From Rhizobium sp. P38BS-XIX (lineage in GTDB: Bacteria > Pseudomonadota > Alphaproteobacteria > Rhizobiales > Rhizobiaceae), in contig NZ_JABAIJ010000016.1 in the NCBI RefSeq assembly GCF_012641435.1, positions 1 to 64,000 of the forward strand: a DNA stretch of 64,000 nucleotides, written 5' to 3'. Position 1 is the stretch's first letter. Each line of letters starts with the position of its first letter. Positions 8,910 to 17,542 of the stretch are shown here, in pieces. Made by a program: the position numbers and the translations under genes. The notes beneath the pieces are model-generated. The model was not told the DNA's origin. It made no database searches and was given only the letters and a program-made list of their open reading frames with translations.

Positions 8910-8945
8910 GTAATTCTCCTCCCAAACAAATCGCTTTCCAACGAT

Positions 8946-8970
8946 ATCGATATTCTGTATCGATAAAAAC
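8946..8970. promoter_or_regulatory. ATCGAT-type operator in the divergent importer/FAH promoter
   Basis: Two ATCGAT cores at 8946-8951 and 8959-8964; the second is part of TATCGATAAAAAC (8958-8970), identical to 2915-2927. The position between the divergent binding-protein and FAH genes suggests a common operator for uptake and catabolism, probably read by a GntR regulator of the island. The flanking DNA is strongly AT-rich. Confidence 0.5.
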
Positions 8971-9022
8971 ACATAATATATATAAACTCAAGTTACGTAT
9001 ACGATTGGAAGGAGGATAACGA

Positions 9023-10009
9023 ATGAAACTTGCGACCTATTGCGCGAATGACAGTACGACCCGCCTCGGGAGCGTCCACACCGACAACACCCGGGTGCTT
9101 GATTTGCAGGCCGCCGCGAAAAGAGCCGGATTGAAAGACGTCGACCAGTTTGCCTCGATGCTCGCCCTGATCGATGCTGGGGGCGCCGGTCTGGCTGAGG
9201 CGAGCGAGTTGCTAGCGCGATATATCGACGATCGGGATCTTTCATCGAATCTCAGCGATGTCCGCTTGATGGCGCCGCTTCAACAGCCACGGCAGATGCG
9301 CGACGGCATGAGTTTCGAGACGCATATTCGCCAATCCTCGCGCGGGATCCAGCGGCTGGCGCTTGGCGACGATGAGGCGGCAATCGCCGAACTGGAGGCG
9401 CAACCCCTGCCGCCGCTTGCCGATATTTATCGCATGCTGCCCATATACTACATCACCAACCGCATGATCGTCGCTGGGCCTGACGACACCATCGTTTGGC
9501 CGCGCTATTCGAAAATCATGGACTACGAGCTTGAATTTGGTGTGGTGATCGGCAGGAGCGGTAAGAACATTTCTGCTGCGGACGCGCGCGATCACATCTT
9601 TGGATACACCATATTCAATGATTTTTCGGCGCGCGATCAACAGGCACGGGAAATGGCGGGCCGGTTGGGTCCGGCCAAGGGCAAGAGTTTCGACGGTGCG
9701 AATGTGCTCGGCCCCTGGCTTGTGACGAAAGACGAGCTAACCGATCCCTATGATCTGAAAGCATTCGTTCGGGTCAACGGCGAGCTGCGGTGTGCCAGCA
9801 CGACGGCGGGAATGCTCTTCACCTTCGAGGAAATCCTGGCGCACATGTCACAGGATGAAACCGTCTATGCTGGAGAATTCATCGGTTCCGGGACTATCGG
9901 TAATGGTTGCGGACTGGAGACCGGGCTTTTCTTGAAAGACGGTGACGTCGTCGAACTTGAAATAGAAGGTATCGGCATCCTTCGCAATAAGGTCGTCCGA
10001 AACCGCTGA
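9023..10009 (+). CDS. Fumarylacetoacetate hydrolase family protein 1
   Basis: 328 residues, FAH superfamily. The C-terminal catalytic barrel shows the metal-binding pattern: the acidic DYELEFGVVIG motif (E-x-E), FNDFSARDQQ, then KSFDGANVLGPWLV and GSGTIGNGCGLE. Family reactions include cleavage of fumaryl- or acyl-pyruvates, hydratase/decarboxylase steps of meta-cleavage pathways and keto-acid decarboxylation. AAGGAGG precedes the ATG. It starts a plus-strand unit with the cyclase (28 nt downstream) and the keto-acid cleavage enzyme. Together with the second FAH gene at 17539, it suggests two C-C hydrolase, isomerase or decarboxylase steps. Confidence 0.9.
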   Translation: MKLATYCANDSTTRLGSVHTDNTRVLDLQAAAKRAGLKDVDQFASMLALIDAGGAGLAEASELLARYIDDRDLSSNLSDVRLMAPLQQPRQMRDGMSFETHIRQSSRGIQRLALGDDEAAIAELEAQPLPPLADIYRMLPIYYITNRMIVAGPDDTIVWPRYSKIMDYELEFGVVIGRSGKNISAADARDHIFGYTIFNDFSARDQQAREMAGRLGPAKGKSFDGANVLGPWLVTKDELTDPYDLKAFVRVNGELRCASTTAGMLFTFEEILAHMSQDETVYAGEFIGSGTIGNGCGLETGLFLKDGDVVELEIEGIGILRNKVVRNR

Positions 10010-10037
10010 ATGCGGATCCGATAACAGGAGGATAATC

Positions 10038-10814
10038 ATGCCCCAGCGCATCATCGATCTGTCAATACCGATCGCGAACGATATACCGGCCGATCCCCCG
10101 ATCCAGATCCCCCACATAGACTACGTCGATCACGGTCAAAGCCTGGACCAGATGCTTGCGTTCTTTCCAGGGATGACCCCGGACGATTTGCCGGATCGCG
10201 CGGGCTGGGCGGTCGAGCGTGTTTCGCTCTCAACGCATAATGGGACACATCTCGATGCTCCCTGGCACTATCATCCGACCATGAACCACGGCGAGCCCGC
10301 ATGGCGGATCGACGAAGTTCCTCTGGAATGGTGTTATCAGCCCGGCGTCAAGTTGGATTTCCGTCATTTTCCCGATGGTTACGTTGCGACGGCGGCGGAT
10401 GTGGAGGCCGAACTTAAGCGCATCGGTCACCAACTCAGCCCTCTTGAGATCGTCGTCGTCAACACGTCGGCAGGCGTGAAGTTCGGCCAGCCGGACTATG
10501 TCGCGAGCGGATGCGGCATGGGCTATGAAGCAACGATGTTTCTACTCGACCAGGGTGTTCGCGTGACGGGTACCGATGGCTGGAGCTGGGACGCGCCTTT
10601 TGTCCATACGGCCAGGAAATATGCGCAAACCGGCGATGCCTCTCTAATCTGGGAAGGTCACAAGGCGGGGCGCCATACCGGCTATTGCCACATCGAGAAG
10701 CTGCACAATCTCGAAGCCTTGCCGGCCAAGGGTTTCACCATCAGTTGCTTCCCGGTGAAGATCGAGAAGGCCTCCGCCGGATGGACGCGCGCCGTCGCCA
10801 TCCTCTCCGACTGA
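10038..10814 (+). CDS. Cyclase-family (kynurenine formamidase-like) metal hydrolase
   Basis: 258 residues. The Cyclase/KynB family signature HxGTHxDxPxH is complete: H67, G69-T70-H71, D73, P75 and H77 in THNGTHLDAPWHYH; these residues bind divalent metal in characterised members. Family members hydrolyse N-formylkynurenine, isatin and related amide or lactam rings. An AGGAGG lies before the ATG. Its place between an FAH enzyme and a keto-acid cleavage enzyme suggests it opens a ring or hydrolyses an amide or lactone intermediate. The substrate is not determined. Confidence 0.9.
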   Translation: MPQRIIDLSIPIANDIPADPPIQIPHIDYVDHGQSLDQMLAFFPGMTPDDLPDRAGWAVERVSLSTHNGTHLDAPWHYHPTMNHGEPAWRIDEVPLEWCYQPGVKLDFRHFPDGYVATAADVEAELKRIGHQLSPLEIVVVNTSAGVKFGQPDYVASGCGMGYEATMFLLDQGVRVTGTDGWSWDAPFVHTARKYAQTGDASLIWEGHKAGRHTGYCHIEKLHNLEALPAKGFTISCFPVKIEKASAGWTRAVAILSD

Positions 10815-10944
10815 CCGTCCTTACGCGATCTCGCGTGGGTGGACATGACTTTTCGACCTCCCCCACTCCCGTGTGGATAAAGGGGAGGTCGCTTCGCTGC
10901 GCCTCCGGCGAGGTCCATACGAACTCTCCTTTGAGACCATCAAC

Positions 10945-11775
10945 ATGATCAATCAACACTTGCTGCGACCTGTCGCGATCGCTGTTGCGCCCAATGGTGG
11001 CCGCTTGACAAAGACGGACCATCCCGCCCTTCCCATTCTGCCCAACGAGCTGGCGCGTTGCGCGGCCGAATGCGCCGACGCCGGCGCAAGCTTGATTCAT
11101 GTCCATGTCAGAGACAAGGGCGGTCTTCATAGCCTCGATGCGCAGGCCTATCGCCAGGCGATAGAGGCAGTGAGGCGAGAGGTCGCAGATCGGTTGGTGA
11201 TCCAGATCACGACGGAATCGCTTGGTCTGTATATGCCAGAGGAACAGATGGCGATGGTTCGGGCGGTTCGACCGGAGGCCGTTTCGCTGGCGCTTCGTGA
11301 AATATCGCCGAACGAGGCCTCCGAAAAGGATTTTGCCGGGTTCCTGCATTGGCTGCGCTCGGAAAAAATTTCTCCGCAATTCATTCTGTATTCGCCGGAA
11401 GAAGCTGCGCGTCTTGCCGATATGCATCGCAGCGGGGCCATTCCCTTCGATGATCCCGCAGTTCTCTATGTCCTCAGGCGCTACACGACCGGCCAGACAT
11501 CCGTCCCTTCCGATCTGCTGCCGTTCATAGCGCCAGGCGTCTTACCGTTTCTCGACTGGACCGTCTGTGCCTTTGGTCGACACGAATGCGCCTGCGTGCT
11601 TGCCGCAGCCCTCATGGGCGGAAACGTTCGCGTCGGCTTTGAAAACAACCTTTTGCTTCCGTCGGGAGCGCTTGCCGAAAACAACGCCGCGCTGGTGGAC
11701 ACGGTAGCCGATCGATTGTCGGATTTTGGTCATGCGCTTGCGTCGGCGGATGAACTTCGCGCCCGGTGGGGATAG
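10945..11775 (+). CDS. Beta-keto acid cleavage enzyme (3-keto-5-aminohexanoate cleavage family)
   Basis: 276 residues from the ATG at 10945, where homologous sequence begins (RPVAIAVAPNGGRLTKTDHP); the frame is open from 10873 but that extra segment is arginine-rich and looks non-coding. BKACE fold with the zinc-binding HVHVRDKGG motif after a GASLI strand, and FGRHECACVLAAALMGGNVRVGFENN near the C-terminus. The family (Kce) condenses a beta-keto acid with acetyl-CoA, giving acetoacetate and a new acyl-CoA. Acetoacetate would be a direct substrate for the CoA-transferase at 436-1778. Third gene of the FAH-cyclase unit, after a 130-nt gap. Confidence 0.88.
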   Translation: MINQHLLRPVAIAVAPNGGRLTKTDHPALPILPNELARCAAECADAGASLIHVHVRDKGGLHSLDAQAYRQAIEAVRREVADRLVIQITTESLGLYMPEEQMAMVRAVRPEAVSLALREISPNEASEKDFAGFLHWLRSEKISPQFILYSPEEAARLADMHRSGAIPFDDPAVLYVLRRYTTGQTSVPSDLLPFIAPGVLPFLDWTVCAFGRHECACVLAAALMGGNVRVGFENNLLLPSGALAENNAALVDTVADRLSDFGHALASADELRARWG

Positions 11776-11793
11776 CGCCGGGGGGCACGGACA

Positions 11794-12483
11794 CTAATGC
11801 CCGAGGTCCTCGATGACCACTTCGGCAGTCCGGCGATAGTGCTGTTCCAACAAGCCAACCGAAAGCTCGATATCTCCAGAAAGAACCGCCTTCAAAATCG
11901 CTTCGTGTTCATCGCTGACGTGCCGCGTGCGAAACGCCTTTCGGATCGAGATTTGGCGATAGCGGTACAACCGGTCGGCCAGCTGTTCGCAAAAGGCGAT
12001 CAGAGGTCGCGAGCCACATTGCGAAATCAGGACATGGTGAAACTGCCTGTGCAGACGTTCCCATTCGGGATTGTCTTCAAACGTCTCCGGCTTCCGCGAG
12101 CGAGGCGTCCGGCTGAGCCGATGATGGGTCAGCAAAAGATGCTCCTCCCACGCCTGGTCACGATGCGCCATCGATTCACGCAAGGCCAGGGTTTCGACCC
12201 AGCATCTTGTTTTCGTCAGCTCCTGCAACTCTTCCCGACTGATCGTGCGAACAAAGAACCCTCTCTGGTCCTTTCCCTCAACCAACTCCTCGGATGCAAG
12301 GCGATTGAGCGCTTCGCGAAGCGGGGTTTGACCTGCGCCGTAATGCTCAATCAGAAAACGGAGCTGCAGCTTGCGACCCGGCTCCAGCACGGTGGACAAG
12401 ATATCCGCCTTCAGTCGCTCATAGATGGAGCTGGCCAGGGTCGCGGAGGGCGTAAGTGCTTTCGCAAGCGGTTGTTCGTTCAT
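11794..12483 (-). CDS. GntR-family (FCD) regulator 3
   Basis: 229 residues from the ATG at 12483; an ATG at 12546 is in frame but adds a cysteine-rich segment unlike the family. Winged helix: IYERLKADILSTVLEPG, then GAGQTPLREALNRLASEELV; FCD domain with FHHVLISQCGSRPLIAF and SDEHEAILKAVLSGD. It faces the hydroxylase-dioxygenase operon across a 160-bp AT-rich gap and converges on the keto-acid cleavage gene, so it probably controls the ring-cleavage operon. Confidence 0.9.
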   Translation of the reverse strand: MNEQPLAKALTPSATLASSIYERLKADILSTVLEPGRKLQLRFLIEHYGAGQTPLREALNRLASEELVEGKDQRGFFVRTISREELQELTKTRCWVETLALRESMAHRDQAWEEHLLLTHHRLSRTPRSRKPETFEDNPEWERLHRQFHHVLISQCGSRPLIAFCEQLADRLYRYRQISIRKAFRTRHVSDEHEAILKAVLSGDIELSVGLLEQHYRRTAEVVIEDLGH

Positions 12484-12643
12484 CTGAGAGCCTGGTTGGT
12501 CACATTGATTTTTGCGGTTTATACAACACTCCGTGATCTCCCACAAATTTATAAATTCTGGTTTACATGTGGCATTTTGTGTAATATTTGCAGCTCAAAG
12601 CCGATAAGGAGGAACCGCAGTTGAGCTTGAAAGACGGAAAGCC

Positions 12644-13669
12644 ATGACGCGGATCTGCAATTGCTGCGGGATCGATGTGCACGCGCACATCGTTCCGGCC
12701 GAATTCCCGTCATATTTGAAAGGTGCGCTACCCAGGGGCTGGCCAAGCATGGAGAGCGCCGATGCTTGCCACAAGACGATTGTCATCGACGGCAAGAACT
12801 ATCGCACCCTTGGCCAGGCGTGCTGGAATGGGCCGACGCGGATCGCCGACATGGACGACATGGGAGTGCGGATACAGGCGCTATCTCCCATGCCGGAGCT
12901 ATTTGGCTACTGGATGGATCTCGATCCGGCTATCGATCTGAGCCGCTATCTCAACGACACGATCGCTGAACTGATCGCGGGTTCCGATGGTCGTTTTTGT
13001 GGTCTCGGAACCGTGCCGTTGCAGGATCTCAACGCCGCGATCGTCGAACTCCATCGTGTGGTCAAGGATCTTGGTTTTGCCGGCGTGGAGATCGGCAGCA
13101 ACGTGAACGCCGCCGCGATCGGGGATCCTCGCTTTCTTCCCTTCTTCAAGGAGGCTGAAGCCCTCGGCGCCGCCGTTTTCGTCCATGCCGTCCGTCCCGC
13201 GGGAATGGACCGTCTTTTTGGTCCCGGTCAGCTGCAGCAGATTATTGCCTACCCGACCGATGTGGGGCTTGCCGCCGCCTCGGTAATCACTTCGAACATG
13301 CTGCAGAATGCCCCCGACCTGCGTATCGGCTTCAGTCACGGGGGCGGGACCCTCGCTTCGCTCTTGCCACGCATGGATGAAGGGTGGCGGGTTTTCCCGG
13401 CAGTCAAGGATGCCATTTTCCAGCAACCGTCGTTGCAGGCCAAGGCGCTTTTTTATGACGCTCTCGTCTACGATCCGATGACGCTGCGCCATATCACGTC
13501 GATGTTCGGCGACACGCAGCTTTTTGTTGGAACGGACTATCCCTTCAATTTCCATGAGCGTTCGCCCCTGTCGCGTATTGAAGAGGCGTTTGAGGATGCC
13601 GCAATCCAGGAGCGCTTGGCTCATGCAAATGCGGCCCGCTTCCTGGGCCTTTCCGGGGTGAGACAATGA
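12644..13669 (+). CDS. Amidohydrolase-2 (ACMSD-like) decarboxylase
   Basis: 341 residues, amidohydrolase 2 family. The metal site of ACMSD-type decarboxylases is complete: H13 and H15 (DVHAHIVP), H181 (FVHAVRP), H232 (FSHGGG) and D298 (GTDYPF). Characterised relatives remove CO2 from 2-amino-3-carboxymuconate semialdehyde or from hydroxybenzoates without redox chemistry. It overlaps the extradiol dioxygenase gene by ATGA (13666-13669), which makes a carboxylated meta-cleavage product the natural substrate. A cysteine cluster (CNCC) just before the first His pair is unusual. Confidence 0.9.
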   Translation: MTRICNCCGIDVHAHIVPAEFPSYLKGALPRGWPSMESADACHKTIVIDGKNYRTLGQACWNGPTRIADMDDMGVRIQALSPMPELFGYWMDLDPAIDLSRYLNDTIAELIAGSDGRFCGLGTVPLQDLNAAIVELHRVVKDLGFAGVEIGSNVNAAAIGDPRFLPFFKEAEALGAAVFVHAVRPAGMDRLFGPGQLQQIIAYPTDVGLAAASVITSNMLQNAPDLRIGFSHGGGTLASLLPRMDEGWRVFPAVKDAIFQQPSLQAKALFYDALVYDPMTLRHITSMFGDTQLFVGTDYPFNFHERSPLSRIEEAFEDAAIQERLAHANAARFLGLSGVRQ

Positions 13670-14559
13670 CCGAATTTCCAATTATCGCGTTGCGCAGCGT
13701 CGAAATCGGCACACCGGATATCGAGCGTTCCGAAGCGTTCTACACGAAGATATGGGGACTGGACGTCGTCGCCCGCGACGATGGCAAAGTCTTTCTGGCG
13801 GCTACCGGACACGATCACCATGTTCTCGAACTCAAGGCAAGTCATCGATCCGAACTTCGCAAGGTGACGTTTCGTGTCCGCGACGAGGCAGAGCTCAGCA
13901 TGCTTCACGATAGGCTCAAGGGATTTGGTTGCGAAATTCTGAGACCAATGGGCGACAGGCCCGGGCCGGCGGGAGGAATCGGTTTTGTGGCGAGCGAGCC
14001 GCAGGGCTGCGTCTTGGAATTCGTATATGGCGACAAATGCAAGAAAGAGGCGGTCGAGGCGAACCGGCCGCTACGGCTCGCGCACGTCAATATCAACAGC
14101 GCAGACATCGAAGAATTATCCGCCTTCTATCGGAACGTGCTTGGCTTTCTTCTGACTGACCGTTCGAAGATTATGGCGTTTCTGCGCTGCAACGACGATC
14201 ATCACGCGGTCGTTCTTGCCGAAGCCGAGATGAACGGCCTCAATCATATCGCGTTTTTGATGCCGGATACAGAATCCGTCATGCGTGCGTCCGGGCGGGT
14301 TGTCGACAACAACATTCCCATCGGCTGGGGTGTCGGCCGGCATGGGCCTGGCGACAACGTATTTGCCTATTTCGTCGATCCGCTCGGTGTCGTCGTCGAA
14401 TACACGTCCGAAGTCTTGCAAGTGGATGACAGTTACAAGGTTGGCGGTCCCGCGGATTGGACTTGGCCGCCAGGGCGAACTGATCACTGGGGCATCGCCC
14501 CGCCGAAATCCGAAGGCTGCAAGAAGGCACAGGTATCCGTGCCATTTTCGGGCAACTGA
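13666..14559 (+). CDS. Two-domain VOC extradiol ring-cleavage dioxygenase
   Basis: 297 residues with two vicinal-oxygen-chelate modules (about 7-125 and 135-255). The C-terminal module retains the Fe(II) triad of type I extradiol dioxygenases: H140 (RLAHVNIN), H194 (LNHIAF) and E245 (VVVEYTSEV); the tail PADWTWPPGRTD is long. This supports meta-cleavage of a catechol-like ring made by the adjacent flavin hydroxylase. The N-terminal module has lost the triad, as usual. Coupled to the decarboxylase by a 4-bp overlap; 28 nt separates it from the hydroxylase. Confidence 0.9.
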   Translation: MTEFPIIALRSVEIGTPDIERSEAFYTKIWGLDVVARDDGKVFLAATGHDHHVLELKASHRSELRKVTFRVRDEAELSMLHDRLKGFGCEILRPMGDRPGPAGGIGFVASEPQGCVLEFVYGDKCKKEAVEANRPLRLAHVNINSADIEELSAFYRNVLGFLLTDRSKIMAFLRCNDDHHAVVLAEAEMNGLNHIAFLMPDTESVMRASGRVVDNNIPIGWGVGRHGPGDNVFAYFVDPLGVVVEYTSEVLQVDDSYKVGGPADWTWPPGRTDHWGIAPPKSEGCKKAQVSVPFSGN

Positions 14560-14587
14560 ACTCCCATCTTCAAAGCGGGCAACTTCC

Positions 14588-16156
14588 TTGACGAACATAT
14601 CTCACACGTTTGAGCACTACGATGTCCTGATTGCGGGCTTTGGCCCAGCCGGCGCCGTCGCCGCCGGGCTGCTTGGCCAAAAGGGCCATCGGGTTCTGGT
14701 CGTTGATCGTCAGACGGGAATTTATGAAAAGCCGCGTGCGATCGCGATCGACCACGAGATCCTGCGCCATTTCGATAACATGGGGATCGCCGAAGGAATT
14801 TTGCCTTATACCGCGCCGTTTACCGCATCCCAGCACTTCGGCGCCCGCGGTCAGCTCATCCGTCGCATCGATATGGTCGCGCGGCCCTATCCGTTGGGTT
14901 ACACGCCGAGCATGGTTTTCACGCAGCCGCCCGTCGAAGCCGCCATTCGAGAGCATGTGACGTCGCTTGAGACGGTCACCGTCGAACTGGGGAGCGAACT
15001 GATAGGCTTTCGGCAGAACGACACGCATGTCGAAGCTCGTATCGTGACGTCTGAGGCCACGAGAACAGTTTCGGCAAACTATCTGATCGGCTGCGACGGC
15101 GCCTGGAGCACCGTTCGCGAGCAGGCAGGGCTGAAATTGGAAGATCTGGTCTTCGATGAGCCCTGGTTGGTCATTGATATCAAGGTCAACGAGGATGCCC
15201 TCGACAAGCTTCCAGAAACCTCGGCGCAGTTTTGCAATCCGGCGAGACCAACAACGTTCGTCATGGGACCGCAGAACCATCGTCGCTGGGAAATCATGCT
15301 TCTTCCGGGGGAAGATCCCCGCGAGATGGAGAAGCCCGAGAATGTCTGGAAGCTGCTTGGGCCCTGGCTATCGCCGAACGATGGTCAGCTATGGCGCGCG
15401 GCGGCTTATCGCTTCCACGCTCTCGTCGCCGATAATTGGCGTTCGGGCAGAGTATTCATAGCCGGCGATGCCGCCCATCAGCAGCCCCCTTTTATAGGGC
15501 AGGGCATGTGCCAGGGACTGCGCGATGTTTCCAACCTCACCTGGAAGCTGGATCGTGTCCTTGTCGGCCGATCAAGCGATCGTCTGCTTGACACCTATAC
15601 CGAGGAACGCAAGCAGCACGTCGTGGAACTGACCGGTAAGATCAAGGCGATCGGTCAGATGATCTGCGAACGCGACCCGGTTGCAGCCTCACAGCGTGAT
15701 GAAAAAGCGCTTGCTGAAGGGGGTGGTCAGGCACGCACGATCACCAGGCAGGAGATCGTGCCACCGCTCCGCGTCGGCTTCCTGTCGGATTGCGGCGCGG
15801 AAGAGGTGAAGGGAACACTGTTTCCCCAGCCCTTGGCCAGACGGGAGGATGGTTCGGCGCAATTGCTCGACAAGATGACGGGCAATGGCTGGCGGCTGTT
15901 CCTGGATGGCCGGCGCGCTGTCAATGGTCAGGGCGTGCCGTCGGAGCTTGGCCTCGTCGTTAAAACGCTCGTTGCGCCGGCGGTCAGCGGAGGCCTCGAC
16001 ACCTTTGAGGAAATGGAGGGTGTTCTGGCTGCCTGGTTCGATCGGCATGGCGTCGAGGCAGTGTTGGTTCGTCCTGATCACTACGTCTTCGGTGCTGCCC
16101 GCACGCAGTTCGAACTTGATCAACAACTGAGTGAATTACGCGATCGCCTCCATTGA
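14588..16156 (+). CDS. FAD-dependent aromatic hydroxylase (MhpA-like)
   Basis: About 522 residues. N-terminal dinucleotide fold DVLIAGFGPAGAVAAGLL, middle YLIGCDGAWSTVREQAGL (the DG motif), and the second FAD motif VFIAGDAAHQQPPFIGQGMCQGLRD, as in 3-(3-hydroxyphenyl)propionate hydroxylase (MhpA). It would use NAD(P)H and O2 to add a hydroxyl ortho to an existing phenol, giving the catechol cleaved by the neighbouring dioxygenase. The best start I can find is a TTG at 14588; the open frame runs back to 14285 but overlaps the dioxygenase gene. The start is uncertain by a few codons. Confidence 0.88.
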   Translation: MTNISHTFEHYDVLIAGFGPAGAVAAGLLGQKGHRVLVVDRQTGIYEKPRAIAIDHEILRHFDNMGIAEGILPYTAPFTASQHFGARGQLIRRIDMVARPYPLGYTPSMVFTQPPVEAAIREHVTSLETVTVELGSELIGFRQNDTHVEARIVTSEATRTVSANYLIGCDGAWSTVREQAGLKLEDLVFDEPWLVIDIKVNEDALDKLPETSAQFCNPARPTTFVMGPQNHRRWEIMLLPGEDPREMEKPENVWKLLGPWLSPNDGQLWRAAAYRFHALVADNWRSGRVFIAGDAAHQQPPFIGQGMCQGLRDVSNLTWKLDRVLVGRSSDRLLDTYTEERKQHVVELTGKIKAIGQMICERDPVAASQRDEKALAEGGGQARTITRQEIVPPLRVGFLSDCGAEEVKGTLFPQPLARREDGSAQLLDKMTGNGWRLFLDGRRAVNGQGVPSELGLVVKTLVAPAVSGGLDTFEEMEGVLAAWFDRHGVEAVLVRPDHYVFGAARTQFELDQQLSELRDRLH

Positions 16157-16198
16157 GGGGCGGTCGATTGCGCGGCTTGTATAAACGGGGAGGAAACC

Positions 16199-17542
16199 AT
16201 GGGAAATACAAACGCATCCAGGGAGCGCTGGCGCCCCTATACCGTACTGATCATGCTGTTCTTGTTTCAGACGCTCAATTTCTTCGACAAACTCGTATTC
16301 GGTCTGTCGGCCGTTCCGATCATGAAGGAGTTATCGCTAACGCCGCAGCAGTTCGGTTTGGTCGGCAGCAGTTTCTTTTTGTTGTTTTCGCTATCGGGTA
16401 TTTTCGTTGGCCTGTTTGTCATCGGCCGCATCCCGGTAAAGTGGATCTTGGTTGGCCTCGCGCTGATTTGGTCCGCAACACAGATTCCGATCTATTTCAG
16501 CACGTCCATCACCGTGCTCGTGGTATGCAGGATCTTCCTTGGCCTTGGCGAAGGGCCTGGCCTGCCCACAGCGCTTCACGCCTGTTACGACTGGTTTTCA
16601 ACAGAGAGACGAAGCGTTCCAAGCGCGGTGATCCTCCAGGGTATCAGCGTTGGCCTGCTGGTGGGCAGTCCACTTCTAACTTATGTCATCGTCTCCTACG
16701 GCTGGCGTAGTGGGTTCCTGTTCTGCGGCCTTCTCGGGCTGGTCTGGCTTGCTGCCTGGCTTGTGATTGGCAAGGAAGGTCCATACGCCGTCGCGAACGC
16801 CCGCAAGGATGCACAAGATGACGGTTTGCGCATTCCGGCAACCGCATTGTGGCTCGATCCGACGGTCATCGGCATTATCATCATGTCGACCATGTCTTAT
16901 TGGATCGTCGGAATGTCCGCCACCTGGCTGCCGCCTTATCTGCAGCAGGGCCTTGGGTATGAACACACTCAGGTCGGTTGGATCATTTCCGGCGTCTATA
17001 TCTTCCAATCGCCGCTGTTGCTTGTTGGATCCTGGCTTGCGCAAAACATGCTGAAATCCGGATGGAGCAGGCGCGCGGCGCTAGGCAGCGCATCAGGCTA
17101 TGCACTGCTCGCAAGCGGGGCTGCATTGGCCCTTGCTGTCTACAGTTCTGGTGCGTTGCAACTGGCATTGATCGCAATCGCTTTCGCAGCGCCAAGCCTG
17201 ACGACCATCTATGGTCCGGTGGCGCTCGGCGCAATATCTCCCGCATCGCAGCGCGGCAGGCTGATTGTGGTCATCTATTCGGCGAACGCTGCCTCGGCAT
17301 TGGTCTCCAATGCCATAACAGGCAGCATCATTCAGGCAAGCGGCGACAACGTTCCTGCAGGTTATGCCAACGCTATGCTGTTTACAGCGCTCATTCTGGC
17401 AATCGGTGCGGTATCGGCGTTCGCCATGATCTTTCCGGAGCGAACTCTTACCCGCTTCGCATCTTTTCCGGGCTTTCGAGGTCTGGGAAACAACCAAAAG
17501 CCGGATGGGTCGACGCACCCCGGCAAGGAGATAAAGGCATGA
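16199..17542 (+). CDS. MFS transporter (organic/aromatic acid type)
   Basis: 447 residues with about 12 hydrophobic segments. The first helix (LFLFQTLNFFDKLVFGLSAVPIM) with its charged Asp, and the GEGPGLPTALHACYDWF segment after helix 4, fit the anion:cation symporter / aromatic acid branch of the major facilitator family. GGGGAGGAAA precedes the ATG. It follows the hydroxylase by 42 nt and overlaps the next FAH gene, so it probably imports the pathway substrate as a second route beside the ABC importer. Confidence 0.9.
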   Translation: MGNTNASRERWRPYTVLIMLFLFQTLNFFDKLVFGLSAVPIMKELSLTPQQFGLVGSSFFLLFSLSGIFVGLFVIGRIPVKWILVGLALIWSATQIPIYFSTSITVLVVCRIFLGLGEGPGLPTALHACYDWFSTERRSVPSAVILQGISVGLLVGSPLLTYVIVSYGWRSGFLFCGLLGLVWLAAWLVIGKEGPYAVANARKDAQDDGLRIPATALWLDPTVIGIIIMSTMSYWIVGMSATWLPPYLQQGLGYEHTQVGWIISGVYIFQSPLLLVGSWLAQNMLKSGWSRRAALGSASGYALLASGAALALAVYSSGALQLALIAIAFAAPSLTTIYGPVALGAISPASQRGRLIVVIYSANAASALVSNAITGSIIQASGDNVPAGYANAMLFTALILAIGAVSAFAMIFPERTLTRFASFPGFRGLGNNQKPDGSTHPGKEIKA

